64,000 nt of DNA from Trachythela sp. YZ-2020 (taxonomy: Eukaryota; Cnidaria; Anthozoa; Malacalcyonacea; Clavulariidae): assembly GCA_016169945.1 (NCBI GenBank), contig JADLSH010000367.1:7427501-7491500 (forward strand), read 5' to 3'. Position 1 is the first letter of the stretch. Each line of letters opens with the position of its first letter. The translations under genes and the position numbers were made by a program. The notes under the pieces were generated by a model that saw nothing but the letters and a program-made list of their open reading frames with translations, searched no databases and was not told where the DNA came from. Positions 58,790 through 64,000 of the stretch are shown in pieces.

Positions 58790-60229
58790 CATATGCATAC
58801 AGAACCCCCTCGCCCGTTCTAGCCAAACATAATTATTCCTAAAAGTTGATGTAATATGAAGTATTTTGGTCAATTACTGCAACACTGTCATATTTTATTT
58901 TTTTATTTTTTTAACAAACTGGAAGATAATTAAAAGATTTGTAATTTTGACAATAGAATAATCAATTGCCCAACTATATAAATTATAGTCTTTGTCATCA
59001 ACATATATTCTCAGATATTAACTTGATTTAGTTGTGATGATGTTTGCCTTCGGTTTTATTATATCGAACATACGTCGCACTTATTCCAGTTATGGCGCTG
59101 AGAAACTCCAAGATGGAGGTCTCACTAACCAGATATTTAGGGGTTGGATTATACGTGAATTGGACGACATCAAGTTTAAAATGGTTTGTCTCGCATGCAT
59201 CTTTCTGCGAGCATAAGTTTCCTCAAACAAGGAGTCGAACGTCTGCAAATGTCTTTTAGCGAGTCTTTTGAGAATGGAAATCCATCTACGTCTGAATTAC
59301 CGAAGGTCGGAAAGGAATTGACAGATACAACGAACTACAACGAACGCTGGGGCATGTTCAAGCCAGACGAAGCCGGCTCAACGGCTAGAAGACTATTGTA
59401 CACAAGCATGTGGCGATGGTGGAAAGGTCACTTTATTTATCGTCAACACTGCATCTTGTAAATCCCTAACACGAAATTATAAAAAGAGTTTGGAGTCATG
59501 ATTTATTTATATATAGTCTTATATTTCCTAAAACTCAAACTTTCAAACTATTAAAATATAAATTCCTAATATGTTCAGGGAGACTGTTCCAATCATCAAC
59601 GCAGTGTAAATTTGACCTTATTTACTTTGTTAAAAATATATTTAATATTGGGTAGATTTCAGATTGGAGACCTTAAGATTTAGCAATTGCAAGATTATCC
59701 CCCGAAGACAGACAAAAAATATGAGAACTCTTTAAAGATACAAAAGACACCTAAACGATATGCTCTTAGGAGTAGACCTTACTAACGCTGTACGTAAAAG
59801 AAATTATTATCAATAAATGTGTTTTAAAAATTAATTCTGTGTGTGTTGTATGTACATTGTACAATATTTCCCCGTCCTATAATAATATATTCTAAATTTA
59901 TTCAAATTTTTAAGCTAGAAAATCTTAATTGCCCGTAATTACCTAACAAACGCTAAATGTTTATATACAATGTTTGTATATGCTTGTAAATCTCGCTTAA
60001 AAATCACTGCTTTTCCCACTCTGCTACATATAAAACGCTTTAAACTTTGTAAGGTTTAAATCCCTGTAATAACTATGTTTTTACAATCGCTTGGCAAACA
60101 TATTTGTATTGCTCTATAAGACTTTACCTATGCCGATTAAACCTTAAGATCTTCTCGTTTTAGAAAGCTATATCTCTGCTTGTTATTATTTCGCATAAGG
60201 TAATAATACTTTACTAGGTTAAGCGTCGC
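58790..60229. other. Intergenic, no recognised gene
   Basis: AT-rich. Frames at 59034-59461 are open for up to 90 codons on the plus strand and carry no domain. No splice-linked partner was found. Confidence 0.4.
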
Positions 60230-61613
60230 TATATTAGTTATATAAGCCGTTAAGAATGGACTCCTGAGGAATTCCCACGGTGACCTTGCGTGTTGTAGAT
60301 GAGGTCTGACCAACCACTGTGCTCTGTATACGAGATGAAAGATAGGAATTGAACACGCAAGATGTGTGCTCCTTATCCCCAAACTGCTTCTGAAGCATGA
60401 TGGTATGGTCCACAGTATCGAACGCCTTCTTAAGATCGATAAACACAATACCATTAATTAATCCATTGTCCATGCATGTTTCCAAGGACCTCATCAGTAA
60501 ACTGAGAGAGTGCAAGAGCTGTTGATCTACCACATCTAAATCCAAATTGATTAGTGGCCAGCAGATGATTAAATTCTAAATAACGATACAGTTGTGAGTG
60601 TACAGCCCTCTCTATGACTTTACTAACTGTAGGAAGGATGGATATTGGACGATAGTTATCCTTGTCTGTTTTGTCACCCTGCTTGAACAAGGCAGTTACC
60701 TTAGCACATTTCCATGACCTAGGAAACTGCTCACTTCTAAAAGATAAGTTAATGATGTAGCACAGAGATGGAGCAATAACAGCAGCACCGTCACGGAGCA
60801 GGCGGACACTGATTTTGCCCAGACCAATAGCCTTGTTGGTTTTTAACTGACTTAGCAGTTCTTTAACAAACTCTGTTGTGACTGGCTGGAATTCGAACCT
60901 GGAAGATGAAATAGTACGTTGGTCATACTTTGTTGATGAGAAAACTTTTGTTAGTTTCTTGCCAATGCTTGAAAAATGCTGATTTAAACTTTCAGCAATC
61001 CCCTTGGGATCCGTTCGTAATTTCGATCCCATCGACTGAAATAGCATTTTTAACATTCTGACATTCTGACTAAGGTTTCCTTAATAGCTTTCCACATCTT
61101 AGAGCTACTATTGCTTGCTTCTTCAATAAGTTTGCAATAGTTTTCTGATTTGAGGCGTTTATCGTCACGATTGGCATAATTTCTCAATTTGCGATACATC
61201 TGCCAGTGGTAGGTTGAGTTGGAAGCTTGAGCCTTTCTCCGATGATAGTCACGATCTCGGCGTACTTCAAGTAGTTTGTTGTTATCCAAGGTGTTCGATT
61301 CGCTTTTGCGCGCTTTGTTTTTACTGGCGCATGTTGATCTTCAATGTCTTTGAATAATCGCTCCCACAAATGTACTGCATCATCGATATCTTCGACACTT
61401 TCAATTGAGCTCCACGGTACATTTTTAAGATCGCGTAAGAATGTGTCCTTTTCAAAGTTCTTACTAAAAGAGCGATATTAAAATACCTTATAGGTGGCAA
61501 CTTCTTAATACCTCTTTTCAAAACACAAAAAACAAGACTGTAATCACTGATGCTTGAGTATAAAACATCACACTGCACAATTCTATGGGCATTGTTAACC
61601 AGAATCAGGTCTA

Positions 61614-62059
61614 CAGGGTGTATAAGAAAAAAGGAGACCTTTAGAAATCGGGCCTATTGTTATAATTTGTATGCCTAAGTATGATGTTAAACCCATGCAT
61701 GTGCTTTTCACAGGCGGGTTCCGATCGGGAAATCTTTCTCTGAAAGCGTTCTGTACTGCGGCTATGTTTTGAGTTTGTGTGTAGGTTACCACAATAAAGA
61801 TTCGTTGTTCTGTGGTCAGTTGAACCATTTTATTTGAAAAAAATAATTCCTGCATGGTAAGTTAACATTTTGTGTAGTTATTAAAATTTGAAATACCCAT
61901 GGGCGCATATGATATGAAATAATATTTTAATTTCTAAAAGTCTTTTAATATACGCACCCTGCCAATATTCAACGCGTCAGGTGGGTTCGGTAGCGCTCAA
62001 CCATTCAAATTATAACAATGGGACCGATTTCTAAAGGTCTCCTTTTTTTATACACCCTG
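61614..62059. mobile_element. Mariner-like element, 446 bp, flanked by TA
   Basis: Inverted ends of about 55 bp: CAGGGTGTATAAGAAAAAAG at the left, TATACACCCTG at the right with AGACCTTTAGAAATCGG and its complement inward. TA duplications at 61612-61613 and 62060-62061. It encodes the start of a helix-turn-helix protein. Confidence 0.82.
61650..61828 (-). pseudogene. Helix-turn-helix N-terminus of a mariner-type transposase (truncated)
   Basis: ATG at 61828 gives MVQLTTEQRIFIVVTYTQTQ and later AFRERFPDRNPPVK. This matches the short HTH domain (DUF4817-like) at the head of mariner-group transposases in invertebrates: LTxEQRxxIV...F..RFPxR.PPxxxT. The frame then runs into the element end, so the DDE catalytic part is missing. 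Confidence 0.65.
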
Positions 62060-62174
62060 TATTGTAGTGCTGAAATTCTCAGTAACGGGGCTTGGTTTGC
62101 AAACAATTTGACTTAGACTGTTTTTAGATGCAAATTCATCAAGTTTACGACATAGCGGATTTTCTATAACATAA

Positions 62175-62973
62175 AGCCCGCCGCACACTAGAGCTATCAG
62201 CTTAGCAAAGTTTCACTCGTGACTGTTGGCGTAAGCAAGTTCCCCCAGTGTGCGGTGGCGTTTTGAGCGCTATTGTTCACGCGTGCCATCGGCACCTGAT
62301 ATTCAACATGTTGAACAATTTTGTGCACGAGTGAACATTTCCTCCAAGTGTGCGCGCGTGCAAAGCTATCGCCTTACAATGTCATACGAATACGCATGCG
62401 TAGAAGTGCTAATCGCGACAAATAAAATGGCGGCGAGTAGTGATTTGGTGGCTGAAGCAATGTTGCAAGACAAGATAGCTGATATTTGGCCGGACTATCC
62501 TTGTCTATACGACGTAGGGTGTCCTGAATTTAAAAATCGAGATATGCGCGATAAATCTATGCACGAAATGGCTGGAAAACTTGGAAAAACAGATTTATCG
62601 CGCATATCTCGATTTTTAAATTCAGGACACCTTACGTCGTATAGACAAGGATAGTCCGGCCAATATCAGCTATCTTGTCTTCCAACATTGCTTCAGCCAC
62701 CAAATCACTACTCGCCGCCATTTTATTTGTCGCGATTAGCACTTCTACGCATGCGTATTCGTATGACATTGTAAGGCGATAGCTTTGCACGCGCGCACAC
62801 TTGGAGGAAATGTTCACTCGTGCACAAAATTGTTCAACATGTTGAATATCAGGTGCCGATGGCACGCGTGAACAATAGTGCTCAAAACGCCACCGCACAC
62901 TGGGGGAACTTGCTTACGCCAACAGTCACGAGTGAAACTTTGCTAAGCTGATAGCTCTAGTGTGCGGCGGGCT
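62175..62973. mobile_element. 799-bp palindromic Harbinger-like element flanked by TAA
   Basis: Left arm 62175-62558 and right arm 62591-62973 are inverted copies with only a few differences, separated by a 32-nt loop. The ends AGCCCGCCGCACACTAGAGC match exactly. TAA occurs at 62172-62174 and 62974-62976, the 3-bp target of PIF/Harbinger elements. Each arm includes the first codons of a MADF-domain gene, and Harbinger elements carry exactly such an accessory gene, so the target size and the cargo agree. Confidence 0.88.
62427..62654 (+). CDS. MADF-domain N-terminal fragment in the left arm
   Basis: ATG at 62427 opens MAASSDLVAEAMLQDKIADI, then PDYPCLYDVGCPEFKNRDMR and KSMHEMAGKLGKT. This is a MADF (Myb/SANT-like) domain: YPCLYD, FKNRD and the EMAxKLG turn are its hallmarks. 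The last about 22 codons come from the loop and the inverted arm, so the protein is an artificial end. The mirror copy starts at 62721 on the minus strand and has a 1-nt deletion that shifts its frame after ADI. MADF proteins of Harbinger elements bind DNA and bring in the transposase. Confidence 0.75.
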   Translation: MAASSDLVAEAMLQDKIADIWPDYPCLYDVGCPEFKNRDMRDKSMHEMAGKLGKTDLSRISRFLNSGHLTSYRQG

Positions 62974-62976
62974 TAA

Positions 62977-64000
62977 CGAAAGTTGTGTTTCCCCATGTAT
63001 AACACTTAGTGAAACCCACCTACAAATGCTACAATAACGGATTGTGCATTTGGATGCATAAATAGCCAATGTCGTACTGACAATGCATGGCACACACAAT
63101 CCGGGCAAAACACTACTGTTCCACGTTATTATATATTTACTATAATCTATTTAAGGATTAAAGCACTCTGTGAGTGCATTGTCGGGATTTACAAACTTTA
63201 CATGCATGTATTGAAGGGTTATGCCTACATTGGCAGCCTGTCAAAGCCGTATGAGCGACTACATAACGGTAAATTGCGTGCATTTGCAACCAAACAGAAA
63301 ATAACCGAAACACAACTATATTTTAAGCCAAATTGTATTATGCCAGCTAGTCTACAAATATCACACGGGTCGTACACCGTTCTTGTGCCTTTAAATATTA
63401 TATGCAATGACATTGTCAGATATTAACTATGCAATCTAATGGCAGTATTATAGCCAGTAAAGCAATTATTAAATGCAAAGATTTTCATAGATGAAATATT
63501 TCCACTTCATTGTACAATGTGCATTGCCCTATTCATGTAAAGAATATTGCGGATGTACGATATGTATGAATTCCCTTGTGACCTGATTACTGATCGAAGT
63601 ATGCAAAACGTAAACTAATAAACTGCATACACAAAGTCATTCAGTCACACTTCATTCTATATCTGAGAAGAGCGTGGGGAACGCATGCATCTTCTCTTCG
63701 AATCTTTCCACGAGAAATATTTGCGTATACGAGTATAACTATTCTCTACGATCGATCGAGCTATAAGTTTGAAAGACCCGCTTTAACATGGTGCACAACA
63801 GACATGCATGTTCGACATTTAATTTATTCAGGATTTAGTCCCGTTAAGTCACAATCAATAACAACCAAGTATTTCGCCTAAGCATGCAAATTCAGAAGCG
63901 GCAACCAGTAGGAATCAGCGATTTTGCTTATGTTTACGTCTCGATAATGATATTAATGAGGCTATCAGTCCGCTTTCGTCCTTAGATGCAGGTCAACTAT
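62977..64000. other. Right edge: no gene recognised
   Basis: A short further piece of LINE-C endonuclease may extend a few codons past 62976 (minus). Otherwise AT-rich sequence without domain, RNA gene or clear repeat. Confidence 0.4.

Larger units (their letters stand above)
60230..62990 (-). mobile_element. LINE-C with endonuclease split by two DNA transposons
   Basis: On the minus strand: endonuclease fragments at 62974-62062 (after removal of the insert at 62175-62973) and 61611-61321, linker 61289-61050 (RRDRDYHRRKAQASNS...SKMWKAIKETL), RT finger 61056-60454 (DNYRPISILPTVSKVIERAV, NQFGFRCGRSTALAL) and palm start 60545-60234 (GIVFIDLKKAFDTVDHTIML, VGIPQESIL). The YADD box and C-terminus are missing. 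Across the first insertion the frame is continuous: KPSPVTENFSTT, then a codon formed with the TA, then DLILVNNAHRIV. It is related to LINE-A, sharing the FTDEVLGNM-type phrase. Confidence 0.85.

Noticed and set aside
59034..59461. Three overlapping plus-strand frames of 60-91 codons
   Set aside because: No recognisable motif, no promoter or splice signals that link them; probably chance.

Overview
This is animal nuclear DNA: AT-rich, intron-bearing, with roughly two thirds or more of the window made of transposable elements and inverted repeats. The mix (secreted EGF/VWA/YWTD multidomain exons with phase-1 introns, several LINE remnants, a Penelope-like element, many short palindromic DNA transposons, tRNA-like tandem repeats, traces of TTAGGG) suggests a marine invertebrate, most likely a cnidarian (anthozoan). 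That placement is inference; no species is claimed.

The only host gene I can assemble lies on the minus strand and runs from a signal-bearing first exon at 37910-38204 leftwards out of the window at 403. Its exons are 37910-38204 (N-terminus), 34856-35237 and 21616-22010 (the two halves of a YWTD beta-propeller), 4627-5244 (VWA domain with MIDAS), and 3440-3568, 1439-1567 and 403-528 (one six-cysteine EGF module each). All splice sites are GT-AG and the phases agree at every junction, giving about 690 residues before the left edge. The very long introns are filled with mobile DNA.

A 6-kb block (20190-26155) that carries the second propeller exon is tandemly repeated (26156-32195) with nearly complete identity. 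Both breakpoints lie inside LINEs. Two copies of that exon cannot be spliced in series without a frameshift, so the duplication is either an assembly artefact (two haplotypes in a row), a polymorphic duplication, or a case where one copy must be skipped.

Inside the large intron, 11264-16782 holds a virus-like or transposon-like module: inverted arms, an acidic protein, a zinc-finger plus P-loop ATPase reading frame interrupted by one TAG, and a small two-exon gag-like gene behind a TATA box. Its terminal modules occur in all four pairings around a shared ATTC junction.

From 38.2 to 64 kb I see mobile DNA only: a palindromic MITE, a Penelope-like GIY-YIG fragment, a 3.2-kb foldback element, a 4.2-kb element with THAP and SAP exons, a 531-bp TTAA-flanked palindrome, a 9.4-kb Mutator-like element with 9-bp target duplication and long inverted ends (48961-58397) carrying a decayed gene of a family I cannot name, and a LINE whose endonuclease is split by a TA-flanked mariner-like element and a 799-bp TAA-flanked palindromic Harbinger-like element encoding a MADF domain.
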